Both the position numbers and the translations under genes were made by a program. Shown here piece by piece: positions 24,530 through 33,749 of a stretch of DNA of 64,000 bases (the first letter of the stretch is position 1; the number at the start of each line of letters is the position of its first letter). The notes under the pieces are model-generated. The model made no database searches. It was not told the DNA's origin and saw nothing but the letters and a program-made list of their open reading frames with translations. The stretch is from Chryseobacterium echinoideorum (lineage in GTDB: Bacteria; Bacteroidota; Bacteroidia; Flavobacteriales; Weeksellaceae), in contig NZ_VKNW01000002.1 of the NCBI RefSeq assembly GCF_007474535.1, positions 302,800 to 366,799 of the forward strand, in the 5' to 3' direction.

Positions 24530-25717
24530 TTAGAGTGATGCAGACTCATCAATAATTTTCATAATTGAATTGACAGAATTTTCCAGGCTGAATGGCATTC
24601 GGTAATTTTTAAGGTTATTCTGATAAGTTTCAAAATAAGAAGGTATTGTCAATGCTTTTTTCATACCATCATAAATTCCTTCTTCAGAATTGTCGGTAAT
24701 TAAACCCAACTTGCCGTTTTCCAGCATTTCTCTCACACCCGAAACTTCGGTAGCGATAATATTTTTTTTTAACGCAATAGCTTCAAACAAAACTGTAGGA
24801 AAACCCTCGTATCTGGAACTCAGGATATAAAATTCTGCTGCTTTGAAATAGGGATAAGGATTGTCTGTGAAGCCAAGCATTTCCGCAGTTTCATCTACAC
24901 CTAATTCTGTTTTTAGTTGTTTGATGTTTTCAAAATCATAACCATCGCCAATGATCCGGATTCGGTGCTGATAACCTTCCTCTAATAACTTTTTGTGAAC
25001 TTTTAGCAGCCTATCAAAACCTTTTTGTGGAAAAACAGTTCCTACACTTACGAAAGTTGGATGTGGATTGTTATTTGATTGTTTATTTTTTCTTTCTTCA
25101 GGCTTTGGATCTCTGATTTCTGATTTTTCTAAAATCTCTTGTATGTCAATAGGATTGTAAATTCTTACGATTTTACTTTTTTCTGTTTCGTTTTGGACTA
25201 ATTTTTTAAAATCGTTATGAATTTTCTCCGAAATCACCATTATTTTATCGAACCCGAAAAATTTTCTAAACTCAGTTTCAGTGTAATTGTGAAATTCGGT
25301 TTTGGTAAGGTCATTGTGAATCCACACTATTTTTTTAGACGAAGTAATGGGTGAGTTTAGAATTTCGTCTCTCATTCCGTGAATGGCGGCAAATTCTATA
25401 TCATATTTTTTGTTTTTAAGAATAACAGAATATAGAATTTTAGGAAATTTTTTCAAAAGTCCCTGATAAAGTACTCTAAAAGCTTTTTCCGGAAGATCTT
25501 GCAAGCGATTGGTAGTAATCATTTCGCCCTTATTCAGATAAATGATATTAATCCACTTCGGAATTTCACTCAAATATTTTCCTGAATATAAGTTTAAAAG
25601 CAAATCAATCTCATATTTATCTTTAGGAAGATTTTTCAGAAAAGTCGCTAACACTTTTTCTGCGCCACCATGACGAAGAGAGCCAATTCGAATCAGGATT
25701 TTCTTTTTTGAGGACAT
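24530..25717 (-). CDS. Glycosyltransferase, GT4 (GT-B fold)
   Basis: A 395-residue retaining glycosyltransferase. The N-terminal Rossmann-like half begins KKILIRIGSLRHGGAEKVLATFLKNLP, the usual Gly-Gly-Ala/Val-Glu start of the GT4 acceptor domain. The C-terminal half has FVSVGTVFPQKGFDRLLKVHKKL near 218-240 and SSRYEGFPTVLFEAIALKKNIIATEVSG near 298-325, including the E-x7-E type nucleotide-sugar site. It starts 1 base past the acyltransferase gene stop, so the two are coupled. It is the last gene of the long operon. It looks like the GT4 at 26265 in both halves. The sugar donor is unknown. Confidence 0.88.
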   Translation of the reverse strand: MSSKKKILIRIGSLRHGGAEKVLATFLKNLPKDKYEIDLLLNLYSGKYLSEIPKWINIIYLNKGEMITTNRLQDLPEKAFRVLYQGLLKKFPKILYSVILKNKKYDIEFAAIHGMRDEILNSPITSSKKIVWIHNDLTKTEFHNYTETEFRKFFGFDKIMVISEKIHNDFKKLVQNETEKSKIVRIYNPIDIQEILEKSEIRDPKPEERKNKQSNNNPHPTFVSVGTVFPQKGFDRLLKVHKKLLEEGYQHRIRIIGDGYDFENIKQLKTELGVDETAEMLGFTDNPYPYFKAAEFYILSSRYEGFPTVLFEAIALKKNIIATEVSGVREMLENGKLGLITDNSEEGIYDGMKKALTIPSYFETYQNNLKNYRMPFSLENSVNSIMKIIDESASL

Positions 25718-26275
25718 CTATTTTTTTATAGGTTTGTAGGTATGTGGCAAATTTTTGATAAGAAATTGGTCAAGCTTTGATCTCTCAGCTTCTAATTCTC
25801 TGGGATACTGTATGTTTTCTAATTTTTTTCGCTCATAATAATCTTTCGTAGTACAGATAAATTTAGCTGGAACTCCTGCATAAACACTATCGGCAGGAAT
25901 TGATTCTGTGACTACAGAGCCTGTTCCTATTATAGAGCGATTTCCTATCTCCACACCATAAGATATGGTAGATTTAGCTCCTATAAAACATTTTTCACCA
26001 ATTTTTATTCTTCCGAATATTCTTACATCTTTATAATCTTCGTAAGTACGCATGAGCAACTGCCCTCCACTATGATTGATAAACGATACGGAATTTGAAA
26101 CACGGCTAAAATCTCCAATTTCTATAAGATAAGGCTCACTTCCAAAATTTATTCCATGAGATAAAGCCACGTTTGTCCCTAGTTTCATTCCTCTTTTTTC
26201 ACAGGTTTTGTAATAGCTGTTCCATCTTAGAGTATCAATAATTGAAAATATTTTGGTTATAATTCTACTCAGCAT
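25718..26275 (-). CDS. Sugar O-acyltransferase, left-handed beta-helix
   Basis: A 185-residue acetyltransferase of the WbbJ/NodL-like hexapeptide group. Hexapeptide turns occur in VALSHGINFGSEPYLIEIGDFSRVSNSVSFINHSGG, KIGEKCFIGAKSTISYGVEIGNRSIIGTGSVVTESIP and GVPAKFICTTKDYYERKK near the C-terminus, a common ending of this group. The longer frame opens at 26338 but overlaps the preceding GT4 gene by 74 bases; the ATG at 26275 (before LSRIITKIF) overlaps by only 11 and is preferred. It probably O-acetylates a sugar of the exported glycan. Confidence 0.82.
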   Translation of the reverse strand: MLSRIITKIFSIIDTLRWNSYYKTCEKRGMKLGTNVALSHGINFGSEPYLIEIGDFSRVSNSVSFINHSGGQLLMRTYEDYKDVRIFGRIKIGEKCFIGAKSTISYGVEIGNRSIIGTGSVVTESIPADSVYAGVPAKFICTTKDYYERKKLENIQYPRELEAERSKLDQFLIKNLPHTYKPIKK

Positions 26276-27443
26276 TTTTGTGATTATAAAGATTGGTAAA
26301 TACTTCTTCAATCTTGTCGAAAATTTTTCGATTATCAAATTGATTTTCTATGTTTTTGAGATTATTTTTTATTTCAATAATGATATTTTCTTTGGAAAGA
26401 AATAATTTCATTGCATCATAAATTTCTCCGTTATCATATTTTACTACATAGCCTGTTTTATTATGGCTAATCATTTTTGAAACATCTCCTGTATCTGTAG
26501 CAATAATTGGCTTTTGTAAAATTAATGCTTCTGCAATTACCAATGGCCATGCTTCTGAACGGGAGGGGAGTATGAAAAAATCTGCCAATTTGATATAAGG
26601 ATAAGGATTCATCCTATTTCCTAGTAAAATAAAAGACTCTTCTACTTTATTTTCTTTTATTTTGTTTGTAAGATTCTCCCGTTCTTCTCCGTCACCTAAT
26701 ACGATAATTGTATGCTTTAGACCTTCATTATTTAATTTTTTGTGAACGTCTATCAGATTGTGATAACCTTTTCTATTGTGGAGTCTACCCAAAGACACAA
26801 AAACAGGATTTTTCGTGTTTGGAAAGTCTTGTATTGTTTCTTTCGATTTTGATATAATTTCATCAACAGGAATAGAATTAACGATAACATGTTCTTCAGG
26901 TAAACTAAGCTTTGGATAGTTTACATGCAAAATTTCTTTGATTCTTTGTGAACAATATACAATTGTGTCAAACTTAGTAAATTGTTCAAGAATTACCGAT
27001 ACCAGTGGCTGAAGTCCTGGTGTGTTGATTTCCGAATGAAACCATGCAATTTTTTTGGATTTGTTGTTTGTTGAGTTTAGAACTAATTGAAAATCATTAT
27101 AAGTCATCCCGACTTCAATGTCAAATGAATCTTTTAATATATTATTATCAATAACCCCGGGGTTACTAAGAAGTTTTACAAGTTTATTTTTTCTTCGGAA
27201 TAGCTGCAGTTTTTGAATCAGGACATTTTTGGAAAGATCCTCTCTGCCATCTGCTAAATAAACCTTTCGTACATGGGAAGGTATTTCATTTCTTAGTTCA
27301 CCCTGATTAAGACTTAGCAGTACAGTTATTTCAAATTTATTTTGATCTAAATTTCTTAGAATACTTAACATTACTTTCTCAACTCCGCCCATTTCCATAG
27401 AACGGTGTCTGAAGAGAATTTTTATTTTTTTTTTTTGTGTCAT
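26265..27443 (-). CDS. Glycosyltransferase, GT4 (GT-B fold)
   Basis: A 392-residue GT4 protein. The start KIKILFRHRSMEMGGVEKVMLSILRNL has the Gly-Gly-Val-Glu motif of the acceptor domain; the C-terminal half has FVSLGRLHNRKGYHNLIDVHKKL near 217-240 and LPSRSEAWPLVIAEALILQKPIIATDTGDV near 296-325. It overlaps the previous GT2 gene by four bases (ATGA) and is translationally coupled. It appears to be a paralog of the GT4 at 24530. Donor and acceptor are unknown. Confidence 0.88.
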   Translation of the reverse strand: MTQKKKIKILFRHRSMEMGGVEKVMLSILRNLDQNKFEITVLLSLNQGELRNEIPSHVRKVYLADGREDLSKNVLIQKLQLFRRKNKLVKLLSNPGVIDNNILKDSFDIEVGMTYNDFQLVLNSTNNKSKKIAWFHSEINTPGLQPLVSVILEQFTKFDTIVYCSQRIKEILHVNYPKLSLPEEHVIVNSIPVDEIISKSKETIQDFPNTKNPVFVSLGRLHNRKGYHNLIDVHKKLNNEGLKHTIIVLGDGEERENLTNKIKENKVEESFILLGNRMNPYPYIKLADFFILPSRSEAWPLVIAEALILQKPIIATDTGDVSKMISHNKTGYVVKYDNGEIYDAMKLFLSKENIIIEIKNNLKNIENQFDNRKIFDKIEEVFTNLYNHKNAE

Positions 27444-28273
27444 ATTTTCTGAAATAATATTTTCAGTTTTTTTACTATCCTGTAAAAAATTTTGTTTTGG
27501 TATGATAACAAGCTGAATATTTCCGTAGAATTTGTATAAGATTCTGGAATTTTTTTGCCATTGATATGCGAAATATGCCTTCTTTTCATAGCATTAAATA
27601 TCACATGTCCCCAATATTCATAAGATTCTTTTTTGTTTTCATTTTGCGAAATACCTTTTGGGTGAGTTCGGTAAAGATAATTGGCTTCATCAATAAATTT
27701 TACTTTTCCTTTTTCATAAAGCTTGAGATAAAGATCCTGATCTTCTGAAATTTTTAAGGATGAGTTCATTTTTTCTGTAAGTTCATAAGTTTTTTTTCTA
27801 AAACTCACAAAATGTGCAATCTGTACAGGGTAATTGAAAAAAAAACGGTCGTTATTAGGAATCTGCATTGCAGATTTGAATTCAGATAAGGGTTTCATAT
27901 TTTGATCACAACTTACAAAACGTGAATAAGCAAGCACTACATCTTGATTGTTTCTAAAAATATCGATAGCCTTTTGTATTGCAGAAGGAAGTAAAGCATC
28001 ATCGGGATCAACAAAACCGCATATTTCACCGCTAGCAAGCTCAATAAGTTTAGATTTCGTAATGCCTACACCGGAATTTTCTTCATTTTCATAAAACTTA
28101 AATCTTGAATCATTCTGTATCAACTCTATGACAGCTTTCTTTTCGGAATCTTTTGAGGCATCGTCTAAAATAACCGCTTCCCAATTGGGATAAGTCTGGT
28201 TTTTGAGAGATTCATAACAGTCTTTAAAATAAACTGAATTGTTGTAGTGAGCAATAAGTACTGAGAATTTCAT
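27440..28273 (-). CDS. Glycosyltransferase, GT2 (GT-A fold)
   Basis: A 277-residue inverting glycosyltransferase. MKFSVLIAHYNNSVYFKDCYESLKNQTYPNWEAVILDDASKD is the GT-A nucleotide-binding start; GFVDPDDALLPSAI near 97-110 carries the metal-binding Asp-x-Asp type motif; SEDQDLYLKLYEKG near 195-208 carries the catalytic-base region (ED). The frame is open to 28363 but that extension overlaps the upstream acyltransferase; ATG 28273 lies one base past its stop and is taken. The protein resembles the GT2 at 41192 through most of its length (GEICGF-DPDDA, DQDLYLKLY), so one was probably copied from the other. The C-terminus ends in a basic amphipathic tail. Confidence 0.86.
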   Translation of the reverse strand: MKFSVLIAHYNNSVYFKDCYESLKNQTYPNWEAVILDDASKDSEKKAVIELIQNDSRFKFYENEENSGVGITKSKLIELASGEICGFVDPDDALLPSAIQKAIDIFRNNQDVVLAYSRFVSCDQNMKPLSEFKSAMQIPNNDRFFFNYPVQIAHFVSFRKKTYELTEKMNSSLKISEDQDLYLKLYEKGKVKFIDEANYLYRTHPKGISQNENKKESYEYWGHVIFNAMKRRHISHINGKKIPESYTNSTEIFSLLSYQNKIFYRIVKKLKILFQKI

Positions 28274-28274
28274 C

Positions 28275-28826
28275 CTACAGGGAATTTTTAAATATGAGTT
28301 CCTGTTTATTGATAACAGTTGTATTGGCTGGTACATTTTTATAAATTGTACATCCTGCGCCAATGATACTATTATCGCCTATAGTAACTCCTTTTAATAT
28401 CGTTACATTACTCCCCAGCCAGCAATTGTTTCCAATTTTTACAGATGATGTAGTAAATTCTTTATGATTGGAGAACTTTATTCCGTCCCGGATATCAATT
28501 CTATGGTTGTTATCATAAATTTTTACATTTTCGCCAATCAGACAATTTTTCCCTATGGTTATTTTTTCTAGCGCTACAAGGGATGTATACTTATTGATTG
28601 TAGTGTTTTCATCAATTTCTAAAGCTGCATTTTTCCCTATTGTGATATTCACATGATTATAAAATTTGATGTTTTTTTCTATAATCAAATTTTTTAAATT
28701 ACGGTTGATTTCGAAATCATGGATATGTCCCAGCTTTAATGAAGAATGCACAGACCCTGCGTCTTGAAGTTCTTTTAAAAGCGATTTTCGCGTAATGAAC
28801 CGTATAGCTTTTACCCAAATGCTCAT
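28275..28826 (-). CDS. Sugar O-acyltransferase, left-handed beta-helix
   Basis: A 183-residue acetyltransferase with about ten hexapeptide turns from residue 45 on: NVTIGKN-type repeats, KITIGKNCLIGENVKIYDNNHRI with the catalytic-type His of maltose/galactoside acetyltransferases, and NCWLGSNVTILKGVTIGDNSIIGAGCTIYKNVP. The frame is open to a TTG at 28865, but the ATG at 28826 is a more normal start. It is the first minus-strand gene after the inverted plus-strand trio and so needs its own promoter; I see only a poor match (TATCTTG) near 28860-28870. The genes down to 24530 follow with overlaps. Confidence 0.82.
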   Translation of the reverse strand: MSIWVKAIRFITRKSLLKELQDAGSVHSSLKLGHIHDFEINRNLKNLIIEKNIKFYNHVNITIGKNAALEIDENTTINKYTSLVALEKITIGKNCLIGENVKIYDNNHRIDIRDGIKFSNHKEFTTSSVKIGNNCWLGSNVTILKGVTIGDNSIIGAGCTIYKNVPANTTVINKQELIFKNSL

Positions 28827-28954
28827 CTTAATAAATTTTTTAACGATTGTGTAATTAAGGTGCAAGATAATATTTTAAAATAATACTTTAGATGGCTAAT
28901 TAAACTAAATTTTATAATTCATTGATTAAAATACTGTTTTAATAGAAAAAATTA

Positions 28955-28962
28955 TACTTTTG
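28955..28962 (+). promoter_or_regulatory. -7 box ahead of the methyltransferase gene at 28982
   Basis: TACTTTTG matches TAnnTTTG and lies 19 bases before the GTG start. It is the promoter for the three plus-strand genes inside the locus. Confidence 0.5.
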
Positions 28963-28981
28963 CATAATTAATACAAACACT

Positions 28982-29752
28982 GTGAGCGAAATTACCAGAG
29001 TTCTCAAAACTTTTATAGGTTACCTTAAAAGACCTGATCTTTATCCTGAGCTGGGAAGAAAGATTTTGAAAAACACAATTAACAGAAATAATGCCTTTAA
29101 AGGAAAAGAAAAAACGCTTTTTTGGGCAGAGACGAATTCTATTTCTCAATACGATGCGATTTCTAAACTATTTGGCGTAAATATCATTTCATTCAGACAT
29201 GATTATCGTGATGTTTTAGACCGGTCTTTACAAAAAGAAGAAGAATGTCCTATAAAAATGGGAGGTCCGGGAGCTTTAGAATTAATTTATTATGCCTGTG
29301 AATACTGTAATGCTAAGAATGTAATTGAAACTGGAGTTGCTTACGGATGGTCTTCATTGGCATCACTGCTCTCTCTTTCTAAAAGAAATGGGATTCTTTA
29401 CAGTTCGGACATGCCTTATCTAGGACAGAATGGCGACCAATATGTAGGATATGTCGTTCCGGAATATTTAAAAAATAACTGGAAATTATTTCGTTTTGCC
29501 GACAGAGAATCCTTACCAAAAATTTTTGCAGAAACAGAAGTTTTTGATGTTATCCATTATGATTCTGATAAAAGCTATAATGGAAGACTTTGGGCTTACA
29601 ACCAATTGTATTCTAAACTGAGAAAAGGAGGTGTTTTTATAAGTGATGACATAGGAGATAATTCTGCTTATCAGGATTTTTGTGAAGAAAACAACATTGA
29701 GACCACTGTCGTTGAGTTTGATGGTAAGTTTGTGGGAGTTTTTGTTAAATAA
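28982..29752 (+). CDS. Class I SAM-dependent methyltransferase
   Basis: A 256-residue protein of the Methyltransf_24 type. The Rossmann-type SAM site is NVIETGVAYGWSSLASLLSLS near 113-133 (E-x-G-x-x-x-G), followed by LYSSDMPYLG near 138-148 (motif II acidic residue), FDVIHYDSDKSYNGR near 187-201 and LRKGGVFISDDIGDN near 214-228. The last parts are close to the cephalosporin-hydroxylase/macrocin O-methyltransferase group. It probably methylates a sugar. The start is GTG at 28982, 19 bases after a -7 box. It begins the inverted plus-strand trio. Confidence 0.78.
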   Translation: MSEITRVLKTFIGYLKRPDLYPELGRKILKNTINRNNAFKGKEKTLFWAETNSISQYDAISKLFGVNIISFRHDYRDVLDRSLQKEEECPIKMGGPGALELIYYACEYCNAKNVIETGVAYGWSSLASLLSLSKRNGILYSSDMPYLGQNGDQYVGYVVPEYLKNNWKLFRFADRESLPKIFAETEVFDVIHYDSDKSYNGRLWAYNQLYSKLRKGGVFISDDIGDNSAYQDFCEENNIETTVVEFDGKFVGVFVK

Positions 29753-29829
29753 ACAACAATCGCCACTAAAATAGTTAGAATATTACCTTTACATTTTCAA
29801 TCATCTTACTTAATCGTTCACACAAATTT

Positions 29830-31194
29830 ATGAAACTAGATTTTCAAAAAATAGGTCTCATTAGCTTCTTACTATTAATTATTATTTTATTTTTATTAAG
29901 CTTATTTTACTACCCTCGCTCAAGAGATGAGTTTTATTATCTTGATACTAATAATTTTCATCCTTTTAAAGAGTATTTTAATTCTTATTTCGAAGTTAAT
30001 GCCAGAACAGGTCAGTTCTTTTCAAATCTGTTGGGACGAAATATTTTTTACAAACTGATTATTGGTACATTGATTTTTATTGGTTTTTTTATTGTTAGTT
30101 TCGTTGTGATTTTTCGAAGAATTCCAGGGTATGATGTAAAAAGTTTAAAAGGATTTATTGTCATTTTCGCAGTATTTATTTTTTTGATTAATTATTTTGG
30201 AGAAATGTTCATCTATGTTCCTTTTAGCACAAATTATACATTGTTGAATATTTTTTATTTGATTTATATATACTTTGCAATAAGCTATTTTATCTATCAA
30301 AAAGATTATCTGAAAAAATTTAAAATACCTTACTGGTTTATTATTGTATTTGGGATTTTCACAGGTATGGGTAATGAGCACTGTCCTCCTGTACTTATTG
30401 CTTTTACAGGTCTCGGACTTTTATCTCTTATAATCAGGGAGAAAAAAATATTGTTGCCGAAACGCTTTACTGTAGGCTATATAAGTGTTATGATAGGATA
30501 TATTATTTTATTGATTGCACCTGCTAATAAAGTCAGGTTTGAAAGAGAAGGAAAGGAAGCATTTGAATTAAACTTTGCAGATTATTTTATCAACCTGAAG
30601 AAAACAGCACACATTCTTTTTCATTATAATTTAGAACTACTACTGATCTTCCCGGTTGCATTTTTTATTTTTTTACTATTGTTATTTAAGAAAAGAATTG
30701 AAAAAAAGCTATCTTATGAAATTTTTTCATATTGGTTTCTAGCTGCTTTAGGGGTAATAATTGCAGCATACTCACCGATTATTGCAACGAGATTACTTTT
30801 TTTTAGCCTTGTATTGGTTATTATTTCTCTACTGGTAATATTTTTCAGAAGTTCAAATATAATTTTTCAGAGATCCTTATTCTTCAATGTTTTTACATGC
30901 ATGTCTGGAGTTTTTCTACTGTTTTATTTTATATGCGCATTACTTATTACTCGAAATGCATATAATAATTATAATGAGGTCATTTCTCAAATAGAGACTA
31001 TTGCAAAAAAATCACCTGAAGTCATTTTAAAAAAGTCATTTGATTATAAGACAGATTTTTTTGGTAAGATGAACAGGAAAGTTTTATTGGATTTAGGTAA
31101 AGATTATATAGATCAGGATGAGAAAAATAATACAACAGTAGAACAAAATATAATCAATTATTATAAAATTAAAACATTAAAAGTTGAGAAATAG
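29830..31194 (+). CDS. Polytopic membrane protein, possibly a GT-C-like sugar transferase
   Basis: A 454-residue protein with about ten or eleven hydrophobic segments. After the first helix (ISFLLLIIILFLLSLFYY) comes PRSRDEFYYLD, an acidic motif in the first outside loop, as in GT-C glycosyltransferases; later loops contain NARTGQFFSN and GMGNEHCPPV. The layout reminds me of the DUF6056 family of membrane proteins, but I cannot confirm this. The C-terminal 70 residues are polar. Base composition is especially A+T rich. It lies between a methyltransferase and a GT2 resembling dolichyl-phosphate sugar synthases, which suggests a lipid-linked sugar donor used by this membrane protein. Confidence 0.6.
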   Translation: MKLDFQKIGLISFLLLIIILFLLSLFYYPRSRDEFYYLDTNNFHPFKEYFNSYFEVNARTGQFFSNLLGRNIFYKLIIGTLIFIGFFIVSFVVIFRRIPGYDVKSLKGFIVIFAVFIFLINYFGEMFIYVPFSTNYTLLNIFYLIYIYFAISYFIYQKDYLKKFKIPYWFIIVFGIFTGMGNEHCPPVLIAFTGLGLLSLIIREKKILLPKRFTVGYISVMIGYIILLIAPANKVRFEREGKEAFELNFADYFINLKKTAHILFHYNLELLLIFPVAFFIFLLLLFKKRIEKKLSYEIFSYWFLAALGVIIAAYSPIIATRLLFFSLVLVIISLLVIFFRSSNIIFQRSLFFNVFTCMSGVFLLFYFICALLITRNAYNNYNEVISQIETIAKKSPEVILKKSFDYKTDFFGKMNRKVLLDLGKDYIDQDEKNNTTVEQNIINYYKIKTLKVEK

Positions 31195-31246
31195 AATATC
31201 TGTACTTAAAGTACAAAAACATTGATAAAATTTAGAATTTAATTGA

Positions 31247-31975
31247 ATGATTCGAAAAAAAATTTTAGTTGCAATTCCCTGCTATAATGAAGAATTAAGA
31301 CTGCCTATCAATGACTATATTTCATTTATTTCTAAAAATGAGTACACATTCTGCTTTATTAATGATGGGAGCAGTGATAGAACAATTGATGTTCTTAATG
31401 GCATAAAAATTATGTATCCAGATAAAGTATTGGTAGTAGATAATCATGCAAACTCAGGAAAGTCTAATGCCTTATATCATGGATACCAATCTGTGAAAAA
31501 TTTAGACTTTACACATTTTGCTTTTTTAGATGCAGATTTGGCAACACCTTTAGATGAGCTTTCCAGACTGTCAGAATATTTGAGTGAAGATATACAATTT
31601 GTATTTGGGTCTAGAGTAAATCGAGTTGGGAGTAATATTAAAAGAAAGTTATCCAGACATCTTATAGGAAGATTTTTTGCTACAATAAATAGTTTATTGT
31701 TAGATATTCCTGTATATGATACTCAATGTGGAGCAAAGCTGTTTTCGAGACAGTTTTCAGATGTAGCATTTTCAGAAATATTTGATACGAATTGGGTTTT
31801 TGATATTGAAGTTTTCTTCAGAATACTGAATTTTAAGAAAAATACAGACATAAACATTTATGCAAGAGAGATTCCACTTGAAAAATGGACAGATATTGGT
31901 GATACAAGCATAAAACCGAAACATTATATCGGCATTTTTCTTGATCTTTTTAAAATATATAAAAAATACAGATAA
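31247..31975 (+). CDS. GT2 glycosyltransferase of the polyprenyl-phosphate sugar synthase type
   Basis: A 242-residue GT-A protein. The N-terminal KKILVAIPCYNEELRLP, FINDGSSDRTIDVL, NHANSGKSNALYHGYQ and FAFLDADLATPLDEL segments follow the pattern of dolichyl-phosphate glucosyl/mannosyltransferases (ALG5/DPM-like). The QCGAKLFSR block near 163-171 is typical of that group. It lacks the C-terminal membrane helices of GtrB-like proteins and is likely peripheral. Such enzymes move a sugar from a nucleotide to undecaprenyl phosphate. It ends 20 bases from the converging GT2 gene. Confidence 0.78.
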   Translation: MIRKKILVAIPCYNEELRLPINDYISFISKNEYTFCFINDGSSDRTIDVLNGIKIMYPDKVLVVDNHANSGKSNALYHGYQSVKNLDFTHFAFLDADLATPLDELSRLSEYLSEDIQFVFGSRVNRVGSNIKRKLSRHLIGRFFATINSLLLDIPVYDTQCGAKLFSRQFSDVAFSEIFDTNWVFDIEVFFRILNFKKNTDINIYAREIPLEKWTDIGDTSIKPKHYIGIFLDLFKIYKKYR

Positions 31976-31995
31976 AACAGAATTAGTCTGATAAA

Positions 31996-32934
31996 CTACC
32001 ATAGTTCATTTCGAAAATTAATATTATATAATCCGGAACGGATGCTTTTGTAATCACAAATTAAATATTTTGCTATCATACCCCACTTTTTTAGAAAAGA
32101 CGCATTAGCAATTTCAAAACTGCGGTGCGTTCTGTTGATATGAGTTTTGTATTCTTCGGGTAATTCTTGTTCGGTTTCTGCCCACTTTTTCAGTTTTTCC
32201 CAAAGCAAAATTTTTGTAGAAGAGGGTTTGGTCTGTTTGGTTTCTACCTGTGTAATTCTATTATTTTCATGAATCCCGCGTATGGCGATTGCCTGATCAT
32301 TTATTCCCGTATAAAGTTGAAGATAATAGGCTAATCTGATGGTAAACTCGGTGTCTTGGTGTAATCTCAAAGAGGTCTCAAACATTTTTTTTGTTTTGTA
32401 AATGACAGATTTTCTGATAGTTAAAGTGTCTAAGTGAATCAAGCCAAAACTTCCGCGAAGATTCATCTGTCCCGGGCAAACATCTTGTGGGTCAGCTTTT
32501 TTGTACACGGTATCCAATTTATCCATATAAATGTGATAGTATTGTTCTTTAGCCTTTGTAGTGTAATAATGTACGCCGATTGCACCATAAACACCCTCTA
32601 CCTCTGGATTTTGAAAGAGTTCTTTTTCTGCATCAAATCTGTTTGGTAAATAATAATCGTCTGCATCTAAAAATGCAATAAAATCACCTGTAGATTTTTC
32701 AATTCCCAAATTTCTGCTTGCACCAGCACCATGATTTCCTTTGTCTGGGTGTTGATAAAGTTTTATTCGATCATGTTTTTCGGTTAGTTTCTTACAAACT
32801 TCCAAAGCATTATCTGGCGATTGATCCTCAACTAAAATAATTTCGTATACTTCTTTAAACTGCAAAGCAGATTCCACAGCTTGGCTGATATATTTTTCGG
32901 CATTGTAAACGGGGATAATTACGGAGATTTTCAT
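31996..32934 (-). CDS. Glycosyltransferase, GT2 (duplicate of the one at 34831)
   Basis: A 312-residue GT-A protein. MKISVIIPVYNAEKYISQAVESALQF, LVEDQSPDNALEV, GNHGAGASRNLGIEKS and FIAFLDADDYYLPNRFDAEKE give the full donor-binding half with the Asp-x-Asp motif near residues 90-93. HQDTEFTIRLAYYLQLYTG near 205-223 is the acceptor-side block. It is strongly similar to the protein at 34831-35781 over the first 110 residues (shared GNHGAGA-RNLG and FLDADDYYLPNRFDAE) and in RGIHENNRIT. The ATG at 32934 is chosen over an earlier one at 32958 that overlaps the methyltransferase remnant. Confidence 0.87.
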   Translation of the reverse strand: MKISVIIPVYNAEKYISQAVESALQFKEVYEIILVEDQSPDNALEVCKKLTEKHDRIKLYQHPDKGNHGAGASRNLGIEKSTGDFIAFLDADDYYLPNRFDAEKELFQNPEVEGVYGAIGVHYYTTKAKEQYYHIYMDKLDTVYKKADPQDVCPGQMNLRGSFGLIHLDTLTIRKSVIYKTKKMFETSLRLHQDTEFTIRLAYYLQLYTGINDQAIAIRGIHENNRITQVETKQTKPSSTKILLWEKLKKWAETEQELPEEYKTHINRTHRSFEIANASFLKKWGMIAKYLICDYKSIRSGLYNINFRNELW

Positions 32935-32936
32935 TT

Positions 32937-33749
32937 TTATAAAGGTTTGGCAATCCAATTGTCTTGAGATTCAGTATTCAAATTTTCTTTTGATAGATTT
33001 TTATTAAATCTTCTACTATAAACTTGGTAATTATTATCAATAAAAAAATAAAAAAATTCAGTGGAGGAATAACTACCTTCTCTATCAATCCAATTAGGGT
33101 TATATTCTGAAAATATTACCGGTGTGTTTTTTAGAATGAAATCTTTATTTCCCATGATAGCAACAGCTTCAAATCCTTCTACATCAATTTTAATAACATC
33201 AATTTTTTTATCAATAAGAATATTGGCTAAAGTATCTGTATGCACAGTAATTTTTTCCACTTCATTTTGTGCTTCACGCTCAACAAAAGAACTTGTACCA
33301 GCGTGATTTTTTACAAAATTAAAAGATTTACTTTCTTTTTTGTCTGATACCGCAATGTTATAAGTATGAATATTTTGAAATCTATTGATTCTGATGCTTT
33401 AATTAAACTGATCATATACACTTTTTATAGGTTCAAAAGAATGTACTTCCTTGCAGTAAGGTGATAAAAGCAAAGAGTGTTGCCCTATATTACTACCAAT
33501 ATCTAGTAAAATCTTGCTGTTATCTAGTTCACTGTAAATATCATCTACAATTTCCTTCTCATAAATGCCGTTTTTGAAAATCATCATATCTACATGACCA
33601 AATTTTCTGTTAAGCACTATTTTTGTATTTTTTTTTCGATACTTTATGGTGAAAATAGTCTTACTATTAAGATAGGTAATGTTTCGTTTTCTTTGAATGT
33701 AGTTTATGATGCCTTCTTCAAAAAGAATGCTTTTTATTTTTTTTATCAT
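32937..33749 (-). pseudogene. FkbM-family methyltransferase interrupted by an in-frame stop
   Basis: Read through one stop codon, this is a single FkbM-type SAM-dependent methyltransferase of about 270 codons. The 5' part (33399-33749, 116 residues) carries the SAM motif ILLDIGSNIGQHSLLLSP and VHSFEPIKSVYDQFN. TAA at 33399-33401 follows. The same frame then continues SIRINRFQNIHTYNIAVSDKK, and on to KIDVEGFEAVAIMG, the second FkbM signature. The distance between the two open parts is 46 codons exactly, so there is no frameshift. A single base change from AAA, CAA or GAA to TAA explains it. The 3' part alone might start at GTG 33260, but would lack the SAM site. The gene overlaps the upstream gene by ATGA. 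Cause: recent nonsense mutation, phase variant or assembly error. Confidence 0.82.

Noticed and set aside
32937..33749. Two separate genes (33399-33749 and 32937-33260)
   Set aside because: They are the two halves of one FkbM methyltransferase in the same frame; the sequence between them also translates to FkbM-like protein except for one stop codon.
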